Assembly (NCBI RefSeq): GCF_002479325.1
Contig: NZ_DLMO01000036.1
Span: 1 to 28,511 of the forward strand
Direction of reading: 5' to 3'
Source: Brevundimonas sp. UBA7534
Lineage (GTDB): Bacteria > Pseudomonadota > Alphaproteobacteria > Caulobacterales > Caulobacteraceae
Length of the DNA stretch: 28,511 nt
This document shows positions 17,067 to 23,961 of this stretch, in pieces (the stretch's first letter is position 1; every line of letters begins with the position of its first letter). The translations under genes were made by a program, and so were the position numbers. The notes below the pieces were generated by a model. The model worked only from the letters and a program-made list of their open reading frames with translations. It did not search any database and was not told the origin of the DNA.

Positions 17067-17855
17067 CTAGCTCTTCACCTGGGCGGCGACGGACAGCATC
17101 TCGTCGGCGGTGCTGATGACCTTGGAGTTCATCTCATAGGCGCGCTGGGCCACGATCAGGGCGCTGATCTCGGACACCGCGTCGACGTTGGAGGCTTCGG
17201 TGTAGGACTGCAGGATCTGTCCGAAGCCGACCTCGCCCGGCGCGCCGATGGTGGCGGCGCCGGAGGCGGCGGTTTCCAGCAGCAGATTGTCGCCGATGGC
17301 CTCCAGCCCCGCCTCGTTGAAGAAGGTGGCCAGTTCGATCTGGCCCACGGTGGTCGGCTCGGCCTGGCCGGCGGTGGTCACCTGGACCAGGCCGGACTTG
17401 GAAATGATGATGTCGACCGCGTCCTGAGGGATGGTGACCGCCGGCTCCAGCAGATAGCCGTCGTCGGTGACCATCTGGCCCTCGGGATTGACCTGCAGAT
17501 TGCCCGCGCGCGTGTAGGCGATCTCGCCGGAGGGCAGGGTGACCTGGAAGAAGCCCTTGCCGTCGATGGCCATGTCGTAGGGGTTGCCGGTGTGCTGGGG
17601 CGTGCCCTGTTCGGTGATGCGATAGACGGCGCCGGCCTTGACGCCCGCGCCGACCTGGATGCCGGTCGGCACGACGTTGCCCTGGGACGAGGACTGCGCG
17701 CCCATCCGCTCGATATTCTGGTAGAGTAGGTCCTGGAACTCGGCGCGCTGCTTCTTGAAGCCCACCGTGTTCATGTTGGCGATGTTGTTGGAGATGACCT
17801 CCACGTTCAGCTGCTGGGCGGCCATGCCCGAGGCGGCGGTTCTTAGAGCGCGCAT
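17067..17855 (-). CDS. flgG: Flagellar distal rod protein FlgG
   Basis: Rod protein of 262 aa, exported by the flagellar type III system and forming the distal rod in the periplasm. The N-terminal MRALRTAASGMAAQQLNVEVISNNIANMNTVGFKK segment carries the rod-protein signature (ANMNTVGFK). DMAIDGKGFFQVTLPSGEIAYTRAGNLQV is the FlgE/F/G central motif, and the C-terminal LIVAQRAYEMNSKVISTADEM is the conserved coiled-coil end. Length is normal. It starts 14 bases after the flgF stop and ends 3 bases before flgA. No secretion signal peptide is expected or seen. Confidence 0.97.
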   Translation of the reverse strand: MRALRTAASGMAAQQLNVEVISNNIANMNTVGFKKQRAEFQDLLYQNIERMGAQSSSQGNVVPTGIQVGAGVKAGAVYRITEQGTPQHTGNPYDMAIDGKGFFQVTLPSGEIAYTRAGNLQVNPEGQMVTDDGYLLEPAVTIPQDAVDIIISKSGLVQVTTAGQAEPTTVGQIELATFFNEAGLEAIGDNLLLETAASGAATIGAPGEVGFGQILQSYTEASNVDAVSEISALIVAQRAYEMNSKVISTADEMLSVAAQVKS

Positions 17856-17869
17856 GCGAGGGGCTCTCC

Positions 17870-18610
17870 TTAAGCGGCCTTGCCGAGGCGCTCGACGGCG
17901 CGACGGCTAAGGTCATTGGTGTTCTCGATCATCCGCGTGACGCTTTCATAGGCGCGGCTGATCTCGATGAGGCTGGTCATTTCCAGCAGCGGATTGACGT
18001 TCGACCCCTCCAGCATTCCCTGACGGATCTGCACGTCGTTGGCTTCGATCGGCTGGACGTTGGAGGCGTTGCGGTAGAGGCCGTCGCCGCCTTTCTCCAG
18101 CACGCCCAGAGCGCCGAAGCGCACGACCGACATCTGGCCGACGATCTGGCCGTCCTGTGTGATTGTGCCGTCGGCGCCGACGCTGGGGGCGCCCAGTTCG
18201 GGGTCCAGCACGATCTCCGCCCCGCCGCCCAGAACGGGCTGGCCCTGCTTGGTGGTCAGCCGGCCGGTGGGATCGGTGGTGAAGCCGCCGTCCCGAGTGT
18301 AGGCCTGACGGCCCGCACCGTCCTGAACGACGAAGAAGGCGCCCTCGCCCTCGATGGCGAAGTCCAGGGTCCGGCCGGTCTGGCGCAGGGTTCCCTGGCC
18401 GAAGTCGCGGCCGACGCCGTTGTCCAGCACGAAGCTGGCGCCGGGGCGGATGGCGTCGTTGCGGGCGCGCTGGCCGATCTCGGCGCTCAGCATCAGCTGT
18501 TCGACCTTGAAGCCGGTGGTGTCCGCATTGGCGACGTTGTTGGCCACGATGTCGAGTTCGCGGCGCAGGGTCATCTGGCGAGACAGTCCGATGTAGGCGG
18601 CGTTTTCCAC
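17870..18610 (-). CDS. flgF: Flagellar proximal rod protein FlgF
   Basis: Rod protein of 246 aa and first gene of the flgF-flgG-flgA-flgH operon. It starts with GTG at 18610, which gives the FlgF beginning MENAAYIGLSRQMTLRRELDIVANNVANADTTGFK; AAGGAG on the minus strand (18626-18621) is the ribosome binding site. The central DFAIEGEGAFFVV and the C-terminal ISRAYESVTRMIENTNDLSRRAVERLG are family motifs. A good sigma-54 promoter lies at 18655-18641, which would start the mRNA about 20 bases before the GTG. The gene is divergent from fliL. Confidence 0.96.
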   Translation of the reverse strand: MENAAYIGLSRQMTLRRELDIVANNVANADTTGFKVEQLMLSAEIGQRARNDAIRPGASFVLDNGVGRDFGQGTLRQTGRTLDFAIEGEGAFFVVQDGAGRQAYTRDGGFTTDPTGRLTTKQGQPVLGGGAEIVLDPELGAPSVGADGTITQDGQIVGQMSVVRFGALGVLEKGGDGLYRNASNVQPIEANDVQIRQGMLEGSNVNPLLEMTSLIEISRAYESVTRMIENTNDLSRRAVERLGKAA

Positions 18611-18640
18611 GAGGGGCGTGCTCCTTCGGCCCGGTGGCTC

Positions 18641-18655
18641 GCAACGGCCATGCCA
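18641..18655 (-). promoter_or_regulatory. Sigma-54 (-24/-12) promoter for flgF-flgG-flgA-flgH
   Basis: Read on the minus strand, TGGCATGGCCGTTGC fits the sigma-54 consensus TGGCAYG-N4-TTGC exactly, with GG and GC separated by 10 bases. The expected start point, about 12 bases further on, falls near 18629 and gives a leader of about 20 bases containing the AAGGAG site. Caulobacter class III flagellar genes use sigma-54 with FlbD, which fits. The enhancer site was not identified. Confidence 0.8.
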
Positions 18656-18729
18656 ACAGGGTTAATCCAGGCGCGACGGGGCTTTGGAGCACAGGGAGGG
18701 TCTCGGCGCCCGGCAAATCCTGCCGATCG

Positions 18730-18747
18730 TAAACGCGGTGTTAACCA
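18730..18747 (+). promoter_or_regulatory. CtrA-like box upstream of fliL-fliM
   Basis: TAAA-N7-TTAACC at 18730-18746 matches the CtrA consensus TTAA-N7-TTAAC with one mismatch in the left half. It lies 47 bases before the fliL start, where CtrA boxes overlap the -35 region of early (class II) flagellar promoters in Caulobacter. A second TTAA half-site occurs at 18662-18665 without a good partner. Confidence 0.5.
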
Positions 18748-18751
18748 AACC

Positions 18752-18792
18752 CGGTCGATCCTCCCCTGGGATCATCCGGGGCGAATCGACCG
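18752..18792 (+). other. Long inverted repeat / stem-loop abutting the fliL start codon
   Basis: CGGTCGAT (18752-18759) and ATCGACCG (18785-18792) are perfect 8-base arms. Inside them CCCC (18763-18766) can pair with GGGG (18778-18781). The ATG of fliL follows one base after the right arm. As RNA it would bury any ribosome binding site of fliL; as DNA it could be a binding site. Which applies depends on where transcription starts. Confidence 0.45.
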
Positions 18793-18793
18793 C

Positions 18794-19450
18794 ATGTTGA
18801 AGCTGGGCAAGAAGAAGGGCGACGCGAATGCGGACGCCGCGCCGCCCGCCCCGACCGAAGGCGAGGGCGGCGAGGGCGAAGCCGCGCCCAAGAAAAAGAA
18901 GCTGCCGCTGCTGTTCATCATCGCGCCTGTCGCCCTGCTGGTGCTGGGAGGCGGGGGCGCGGCCGCCTTCTTCATGCTGAAGCCCAAGCCGGCCGCCGCC
19001 GAGGCGGAAGGCGGCCACGGCGAGGCGAAGGCCGAGAAGGGCGGCGGTCACGGCGAGGAGAAGAAGGGCGGCGGCGGTCACGGCGGAGGCGGCGAGGGTG
19101 GCGAGGCCGATCCCGCCCTGGGCAAGATCGCGGCCGGACCGGACGGGGTGACCTTCTTCACCTTGCCGGACATGGTGATGAACATTCAGTCGGCGGACGG
19201 CCGCCCGACCTTCCTGAAGCTGAAGCTGACGCTGGAGACGCACGACGCGTCGGTCGCCACGCATCTGCAGGAGGAAATGCCGCGCCTGCAGGACATGTTC
19301 ACCGGCTTCGTGCGCGAGCTGCGTCCCGAAGACCTCAGCGGATCCGCCGGCACCTATCAGCTGCGCGCCGAAATCCTGCGCCGGGTCAACCTGATCGCCG
19401 CGCCGGGCAAGGTCGACGCCGTGCTGATCGAAGAAATGCTGGTGCAATAG
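18794..19450 (+). CDS. fliL: Flagellar basal body-associated protein FliL
   Basis: Inner-membrane protein of 218 aa that sits at the stator and supports motor function. A charged cytoplasmic N-terminus (1-36, with KKKK before the membrane) leads to one membrane segment (about 37-62). A Gly/His/Glu/Lys-rich linker follows (about 70-105, with repeated GGHGE units), then the periplasmic FliL domain, including FFTLPDMVMNIQSADGRPTFLKLKLTLE and the ending RVNLIAAPGKVDAVLIEEMLVQ. ATG 18794 is chosen because earlier in-frame codons lie in the promoter region. There is no clear Shine-Dalgarno; an inverted repeat ends one base before the start. fliM begins 2 bases after the stop. Confidence 0.93.
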   Translation: MLKLGKKKGDANADAAPPAPTEGEGGEGEAAPKKKKLPLLFIIAPVALLVLGGGGAAAFFMLKPKPAAAEAEGGHGEAKAEKGGGHGEEKKGGGGHGGGGEGGEADPALGKIAAGPDGVTFFTLPDMVMNIQSADGRPTFLKLKLTLETHDASVATHLQEEMPRLQDMFTGFVRELRPEDLSGSAGTYQLRAEILRRVNLIAAPGKVDAVLIEEMLVQ

Positions 19451-19452
19451 GC

Positions 19453-20514
19453 ATGGCCGACGCAGCCGAACTCGATCCGCTGGGCGGCGCAGGCTTCGAG
19501 CCGCTGGGCGACATGAGCGACGCCCTGTCCGAGCGGGTGCTGAACCAGGACGAGATCGACAGCCTGCTGGGATTCGACCTGGGCGGCGACGACGGGTCGG
19601 AACGGTCGGGCATACGATCGATCATCAACTCCGCCCTGGTCAGCTACGAACGGCTGCCGATGCTGGAGATCGTGTTCGACCGCCTGGTGCGGCTGATGAC
19701 GACCAGCCTGCGCAACTTCACCTCCGACAACGTCGAGGTGTCGCTGGACAACATCTCCTCGATCCGGTTCGGGGACTATCTGAACTCCATCCCCCTGCCG
19801 GCGATCCTGGCGGTGTTCCGGGCCGAGGAGCTGGACAACTACGGCCTGCTGACGGTCGATTCCAATCTGATCTATTCGATCGTCGACGTGCTGCTGGGCG
19901 GACGGCGCGGCACGGCGGCGCTGCGGATCGAGGGCCGGCCCTACACCACCATCGAGCGCGTGCTGGTGCAGCGGATGATCGAGGTGGTGTTGAATGACGC
20001 CCGCCAGGCGTTCGAGCCGCTGACGCCCGTTCATTTCAACCTAGACCGGCTGGAGACCAACCCGCGCTTCGCCGCCATCGCACGCCCGGCCAATGCGGCC
20101 ATCCTGATCAAGCTGCGCATCGACATGGAGGATCGCGGCGGACGCATCGAACTGCTGCTGCCCTATGCGACGCTGGAGCCCATCCGCAAGATGCTGCTGC
20201 AGCAGTTCATGGGCGAGAAATTCGGTCGCGACAACATCTGGGAAAGCCACCTGGCGACCGAACTCTGGACCACCGACACCGAGGTGCGGGTGGTGCTGGA
20301 CGAACAGCAGGCGCCGTTGTCCAGCGTGCTGAACCTGAAGGTCGGCGACACCCTGATGCTGAACGCGGCGCCGGATTCGGACGTGTCGATCCGTGCGGGG
20401 TCGGTCCCCCTGACGACCGGGCGGATCGGCCGGAAGGGCCAGCATGTGGCCGTGCGCGTCGAAGGCCCCATCACCAACGACGCCGCGGCGCGTCTGACCC
20501 GGAGGAGCGCCTGA
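19453..20514 (+). CDS. fliM: Flagellar motor switch protein FliM
   Basis: C-ring protein of 353 aa that binds phosphorylated CheY and sets rotation direction. The CheY-binding motif is VLNQDEIDSLLGF at residues 29-41, further from the N-terminus than in enteric FliM, with an extra acidic/Gly-rich lead of about 25 residues. A second ATG at 19513 would shorten this lead to eight residues before the motif. The middle CheC-like domain (LVRLMTTSLRNFTSDNVEVSLDNISSIRFGDYLNSIPLP, VDSNLIYSIVDVLLGG) and the C-terminal SpoA domain (VRVVLDEQQAPLSSVLNLKVGDTLML) are typical. It is coupled to fliL upstream and overlaps the DUF6468 gene by one base. No fliN is present here. Confidence 0.96.
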   Translation: MADAAELDPLGGAGFEPLGDMSDALSERVLNQDEIDSLLGFDLGGDDGSERSGIRSIINSALVSYERLPMLEIVFDRLVRLMTTSLRNFTSDNVEVSLDNISSIRFGDYLNSIPLPAILAVFRAEELDNYGLLTVDSNLIYSIVDVLLGGRRGTAALRIEGRPYTTIERVLVQRMIEVVLNDARQAFEPLTPVHFNLDRLETNPRFAAIARPANAAILIKLRIDMEDRGGRIELLLPYATLEPIRKMLLQQFMGEKFGRDNIWESHLATELWTTDTEVRVVLDEQQAPLSSVLNLKVGDTLMLNAAPDSDVSIRAGSVPLTTGRIGRKGQHVAVRVEGPITNDAAARLTRRSA

Positions 20515-21077
20515 TGGCCGGCATGATCATGGACGCGGTGCTGATGCTGCTGCTGGTGGCGGCGGTCGGCTACGGCGTGAAGCTGGAACGCAAGCTGACG
20601 GCGCTGCGCGCTGGGCAGCTGGCGTTCGCCCAGGCGGTGACGGACCTGAACGCCGCGGCCGGTCGCGCCGAGGCGGCGCTGGCGACGCTCAGGGCTTCGG
20701 GCCAGGAGACCGATCTGCTGCACGACCGGATCATCAAGGCGCGCGAGGTCAAGCAGCAGCTGGAGGCGTTGATCGCGCGCGGGCCCGCTCCGGTCGCCCG
20801 CAGGACCGAGGACGAGGCGCCCGCGCCGGTCGCCGCGACGTCGTCTCCGATCGTCGTCACAGAAGAGGACGACCGCGCGCGCCGGATGGCCGCCCTGGCC
20901 GAACGCATTCAGGGCTTGGCCGGACCGTCGGGCGGGCGACGCGCCGCCGCGCCGGGGCGCGACAACGTCGCCTCGATCGTCCAGGCGCTGAGCGCCGGCC
21001 GGTCCGCTAACCAAACCGCCAAACAAAACCTCAACGCCGCGCGTCGTAATCTCGACGACGACCTGTTCGCCGCCTGA
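20514..21077 (+). CDS. DUF6468-type membrane protein in the fliL-fliM operon
   Basis: Protein of 187 aa starting in a TGATG overlap with fliM. One membrane segment near the N-terminus (about residues 4-20, MIMDAVLMLLLVAAVGYGV) is followed by a helical, probably coiled-coil stretch (LERKLTALRAGQLAFAQAVTDLNAAAGRAEAALATLR to about 90). A Pro/Ala-rich part and an acidic-basic tail follow. The pattern and its place directly behind fliM match the alphaproteobacterial DUF6468 proteins. A flagellar role (motor or stator-associated) is inferred from the strict coupling only; the family has no defined activity that I know of. Confidence 0.78.
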   Translation: MAGMIMDAVLMLLLVAAVGYGVKLERKLTALRAGQLAFAQAVTDLNAAAGRAEAALATLRASGQETDLLHDRIIKAREVKQQLEALIARGPAPVARRTEDEAPAPVAATSSPIVVTEEDDRARRMAALAERIQGLAGPSGGRRAAAPGRDNVASIVQALSAGRSANQTAKQNLNAARRNLDDDLFAA

Positions 21078-21094
21078 GACCGAAAGACCGCCCG

Positions 21095-21973
21095 ATGGCC
21101 CGCATTCCCCGCCTGCTGCCCCTGATCGCCGTCGCCATCGGCGGGGTGGTCGCCGTGCGCGCGGTCGGCGTGGCGCCGGGCCTGTTCGAGGGCGCGCGCG
21201 CCTGGGCCGAGGAGGCCGCGCCATCGTCCGCCGCCGCGCCGGCCAAGCCTGCCGCCGCCTGCGCCCTGACGCCCGATCAACTGGCCCAGCAGGCCGGCAT
21301 CTCCCCGGCCGAACTGCGCATCATCCAGTCCCTGTCGCAGCGACGCACACAGCTGGACGCCCGCGACCAGGACTTCGCCACCATGCTGCCGCTGATGACG
21401 GCCGCCGAGCAGAAACTCGACGCCAAGGTCCAGGCTCTGGAGGCGCTGAAGGCTGAGATGCGGCAGATGCTGGGCCAGGTCGACGAGCGCGAGAAGGCCG
21501 AGATCGACCGCCTGGTCCAGGTCTACTCCGCCATGCGGCCCAAGGACGCCGCGCCGGTCATGGCCGCGCTGGAGGATCGGGTGCGCCTGCCGGTCGCCGC
21601 CGCCATGCGCCCGCGCACCCTGGCGGCCGTCATGGCGCAGATGCAGCCGGCCCAGGCCAAGGAGCTGACCGAGAAGCTGGCCGCCCGCTTCCAGGCCCAG
21701 CAGATGGCTGCTCGCGCCCTTGCCGCCGAAAGCGCAGAGCCCCCGGCGGCGGAGGCGCCCAAGCCGCAAACGCAGACGCCCGCCGCCGCTGCTCCGGCCG
21801 CCCCGGCGGCGGCGACCCCGCGCCCCGCAGCGACGCGCCCGGCCGCGCGACGGCCCGCGACGCGACAACCGGCCGCCGCTCCCGCCGCCCGCCCAGCCGC
21901 AACCCCGGCCGCCAGCGGGCCGCAGCCCTATCAGGCCGGCGCTGACGCCCAGCCGCGCCAGACGGTGCAGTAG
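21095..21973 (+). CDS. MotE-like flagellar protein (MgtE N-domain-like)
   Basis: Protein of 292 aa. A signal-anchor (about 6-24) exports it to the periplasm. The middle (about 55-210) is a long helical segment: LTPDQLAQQAGISPAELRIIQSLSQRR, then a coiled coil (AAEQKLDAKVQALEALKAEMRQMLGQVDEREKAEID) and VQVYSAMRPKDAAPVMAALEDRVRLPVAAAMRPRTLAAVMAQM, the MgtE-N-like repeat seen in MotE. MotE is the chaperone of the periplasmic motility protein MotC in rhizobia. About 80 C-terminal residues are Ala/Pro/Arg/Gln-rich and probably disordered. It follows the DUF6468 gene by 17 bases and likely ends the fliL operon. No motC is in the window, so the partner here is uncertain. Confidence 0.78.
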   Translation: MARIPRLLPLIAVAIGGVVAVRAVGVAPGLFEGARAWAEEAAPSSAAAPAKPAAACALTPDQLAQQAGISPAELRIIQSLSQRRTQLDARDQDFATMLPLMTAAEQKLDAKVQALEALKAEMRQMLGQVDEREKAEIDRLVQVYSAMRPKDAAPVMAALEDRVRLPVAAAMRPRTLAAVMAQMQPAQAKELTEKLAARFQAQQMAARALAAESAEPPAAEAPKPQTQTPAAAAPAAPAAATPRPAATRPAARRPATRQPAAAPAARPAATPAASGPQPYQAGADAQPRQTVQ

Positions 21974-22011
21974 AAGCGCCGCACGGGCGCGGTTCCGGCG
22001 ATACAGGTCGG

Positions 22012-22040
22012 TTGGCGCCGCGACGCCGGGGCGCTATCAC
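22012..22040 (+). promoter_or_regulatory. Possible promoter of the DUF3297 gene
   Basis: TTGGCG (22012-22017) and TATCAC (22035-22040) are spaced 17 bases, 28 bases before the start codon. Each matches four of six consensus bases. The preceding gene ends at 21973, so a promoter is expected in this gap. Weak evidence. Confidence 0.3.
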
Positions 22041-22068
22041 CCCGCCTTTCCAGATCGCCGAGCCTCTC

Positions 22069-22308
22069 ATGTCCGACACCCCGCCCGACCGCCTGTCCGT
22101 CGACCCGTCCAGCCCGCACCATGACGCCGACGCTCTGCAGCGGGGCGTGGGGGTTCGCTTCAAGGGCGAGGAAAAGACCAATGTCGAGGAATACTGCGTG
22201 TCCGAGGGCTGGGTGCGGTTGGCGCTGGGAAATCGCGTGGACCGCAAGGGCAAGGCGCTGACGGTCAAGCTGCAGGGGCCGGTCGAGCCCTATTTCCAGA
22301 ACGGCTGA
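22069..22308 (+). CDS. DUF3297 family protein
   Basis: Small soluble protein of 79 aa. The conserved DUF3297 pattern is complete: DRLSVDPSSPHHD near the N-terminus, then RGVGVRFKGEEKTNVEEYCVSEGWVRLALG and a basic VDRKGKALTVKLQGPVEPYF end. The start at 22069 (MSDTPPDRLS) is where the family begins; an in-frame ATG at 22012 overlaps the putative promoter. No signal peptide is present. Its single cysteine is in EYCVSEG. Its function is unknown to me. It appears to be a single-gene unit, with the M28 peptidase 63 bases downstream under its own ribosome binding site. Confidence 0.88.
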   Translation: MSDTPPDRLSVDPSSPHHDADALQRGVGVRFKGEEKTNVEEYCVSEGWVRLALGNRVDRKGKALTVKLQGPVEPYFQNG

Positions 22309-22371
22309 GCCTTTCGGCGCAGCGGATGACGCTCTAGGGTCCGCGCTCTTTCGTTTCGTCCGGAGCCGCCG

Positions 22372-23817
22372 ATGTCTCTTCGCCTGTTGTCCGTGAGCGC
22401 AGCAGCGCTCTTCCTCGCCGCGACCGGCTCGCCCGCGGCGGCGCAGGACGCCGCTGTCGAGGCCCAGGCCGTCGTCATCCGCGACCAGGCGATGCGCTCC
22501 AACATCGCCCTGGACTATGTTACCCAGGTGACGACCCGCTTCGGAGCCCGCCCGGCGGGCTCCCGCGCCGAGCAGCAGGCCGCCGCCTGGGCCGCCGACT
22601 ACATGCGCGCCCACGGGTTCCAGAACGTGCGGATCGAGGAATTCCCGCTCATCGGCTGGGAGCGGGGGCAGAGCAGCGGCGAGGTTCTGGGAGAGCATGC
22701 CCAGGCCTTGGTCCTGGCCGCGCTGGGTCATTCGCCGGCCACGCCGCGCGGGGGCGTGGAGGGCGAGGTGGTGCGCTTCACCTCGCTGGAGGAACTGCAG
22801 GCCGCGCCGGAGGGATTGTTGGCGGGCAAGATCGCCTATGTCGATTTCGGCCAGATGCGGCCGATGCAGGACGGCTCCGGCTATGGTCCGCAGACGCGGG
22901 TGCGCGGCGCCGGGCCGGGCGTGGCGGCGACCAAGGGCGCGACCGCCTTCATCCTTCGCTCGGTCGGGTCCGACGAGAACCGCCTGCCGCACACCGGCAC
23001 CACCCAATATGTCGACGGAAAGCCGACCATTCCGTCCTTCGCCCTGTCGGCGCCCGACGCCGATCAGGTCAGCCGGCTGGTCGCGATGGGAGAGCCGGTG
23101 CGGCTGCGTCTGACCTCGACCGCGCGCACCTACGAGACCCGCAGCCAGAACGTGATCGGCGATCTGCCCGGCGCCGAAAGACCCGACGAGGTGATCGTGC
23201 TGGGCTCGCACATGGACAGCTGGGACCTGGGAACCGGCGCCATCGACGACGCGGCGGGCGGAGGCATCACCCTGGCGGCGGCCCGAGCCATCGCCGACAG
23301 CGGTCGGCGTCCGGCCCGCACCATTCGCGTGGTGCTGTACGGTTCGGAGGAAGTCGCCCAGCCGACGCGCGAGACAGGCAACGGCGGCGGCGTTTACGCC
23401 CGCAATCAGGGTGCGGCGCTGGACAAGCACATCATCGCCGGCGAGAGCGATTTCGGCGCGGACCGCGTCTACGCCCTGCGTCTGCCGGCCGGCGTGCAAG
23501 GATCGGACTTCCAGAAAGCCGCGAACCGGGTCCTCTATCCCATCGGCGTCCTGGCCTCGCGTCAGGCGGAAACCGAAGGCGGCGTCGATATCGGGCCTAT
23601 GGGGCCGCTGGGCGTGCCCTTCTTCGGCCTGGCCCAGGACGGAACGCGCTATTTCGACCTGCACCACACCGCCAACGACACCTTGGACAAGATCGACCCG
23701 GCGCAGCTGAACCAGAACGTCGCGGCCTGGGCCGCCTTGGTGTGGTTGATCGCCGATTCCGACGTCGACTTCCGCGCCATGCGCCCCGCCGACGCATCGC
23801 CCGTCGCCGGCCATTGA
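22372..23817 (+). CDS. Secreted M28 zinc peptidase, carboxypeptidase Q-like
   Basis: Exported metallopeptidase of 481 aa with a signal peptide ending AAAQ near residue 25. GGAG at 22362-22365 precedes the ATG by six bases. The catalytic domain is interrupted by a PA-like insert (about 125-250), as in plasma glutamate carboxypeptidase (carboxypeptidase Q). The two-zinc site is complete: H280 (GSHMDSWDLGTGAIDD), bridging D292, the E326-E327 pair (YGSEEVAQ) with the general base, D360 (ESDFGAD) and the His of LHHTANDTLDKID (431/432). The SWDLGTGAIDDAAGGG stretch is close to carboxypeptidase Q rather than to aminopeptidase Y. It probably releases amino acids from small peptides in the periplasm. 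Together with the M19 and DUF885 enzymes it is the third exported peptidase in the window. Confidence 0.92.
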   Translation: MSLRLLSVSAAALFLAATGSPAAAQDAAVEAQAVVIRDQAMRSNIALDYVTQVTTRFGARPAGSRAEQQAAAWAADYMRAHGFQNVRIEEFPLIGWERGQSSGEVLGEHAQALVLAALGHSPATPRGGVEGEVVRFTSLEELQAAPEGLLAGKIAYVDFGQMRPMQDGSGYGPQTRVRGAGPGVAATKGATAFILRSVGSDENRLPHTGTTQYVDGKPTIPSFALSAPDADQVSRLVAMGEPVRLRLTSTARTYETRSQNVIGDLPGAERPDEVIVLGSHMDSWDLGTGAIDDAAGGGITLAAARAIADSGRRPARTIRVVLYGSEEVAQPTRETGNGGGVYARNQGAALDKHIIAGESDFGADRVYALRLPAGVQGSDFQKAANRVLYPIGVLASRQAETEGGVDIGPMGPLGVPFFGLAQDGTRYFDLHHTANDTLDKIDPAQLNQNVAAWAALVWLIADSDVDFRAMRPADASPVAGH

Positions 23818-23829
23818 CGCCTATCCCCG

Positions 23830-23861
23830 TCCGGCGCGGCTGGCTATACAGTCGCGCCGGA
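23830..23861. promoter_or_regulatory. Inverted repeat with -10-like element upstream of tRNA-Leu
   Basis: TCCGGCGCG (23830-23838) and CGCGCCGGA (23853-23861) form a 9-bp inverted repeat ending two bases before the tRNA. Its 14-base centre contains GCTATACA (23843-23850), like a Caulobacter-type -10 element, which would start transcription about 7 bases before the tRNA. A -35 at the usual spacing is not evident. It may instead end the peptidase transcript. Confidence 0.35.
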
Positions 23862-23863
23862 TC

Positions 23864-23950
23864 GCGGGCGTGGCGAAACTGGTAGACGCAACGGACTTAA
23901 AATCCGTCGGGCGCAAGCCCTTGCCGGTTCGACCCCGGCCGCCCGCACCA
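23864..23950 (+). tRNA. tRNA-Leu (anticodon UAA)
   Basis: The 87-base gene folds as a class II tRNA. GCGGGCG (23864-23870) pairs with CGCCCGC (23940-23946), followed by discriminator A and an encoded CCA. The anticodon stem ACGGA/TCCGT encloses CTTAAAA, giving anticodon TAA at 23898-23900. A long variable arm (GGGCGCAAGCCC) and a T-arm with GGTTCGACC complete it. It reads UUA and probably UUG codons, which are rare in a genome this GC-rich. It lies between the M28 gene and convergent fdxA, with only 11 bases to the fdxA stop. Confidence 0.97.
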
Positions 23951-23961
23951 ATCCGATGAAA

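Noticed and set aside
21725..21960. Ala/Pro-rich repetitive coding stretch at the end of the MotE-like gene
   Set aside because: Considered as a tandem repeat or frameshift, but the frame is intact and the sequence is an ordinary low-complexity disordered tail.
21931..23814. 627-codon minus-strand frame antisense to the M28 peptidase
   Set aside because: Covers the DUF3297 and M28 genes antisense; no domain and no plausible start signal.
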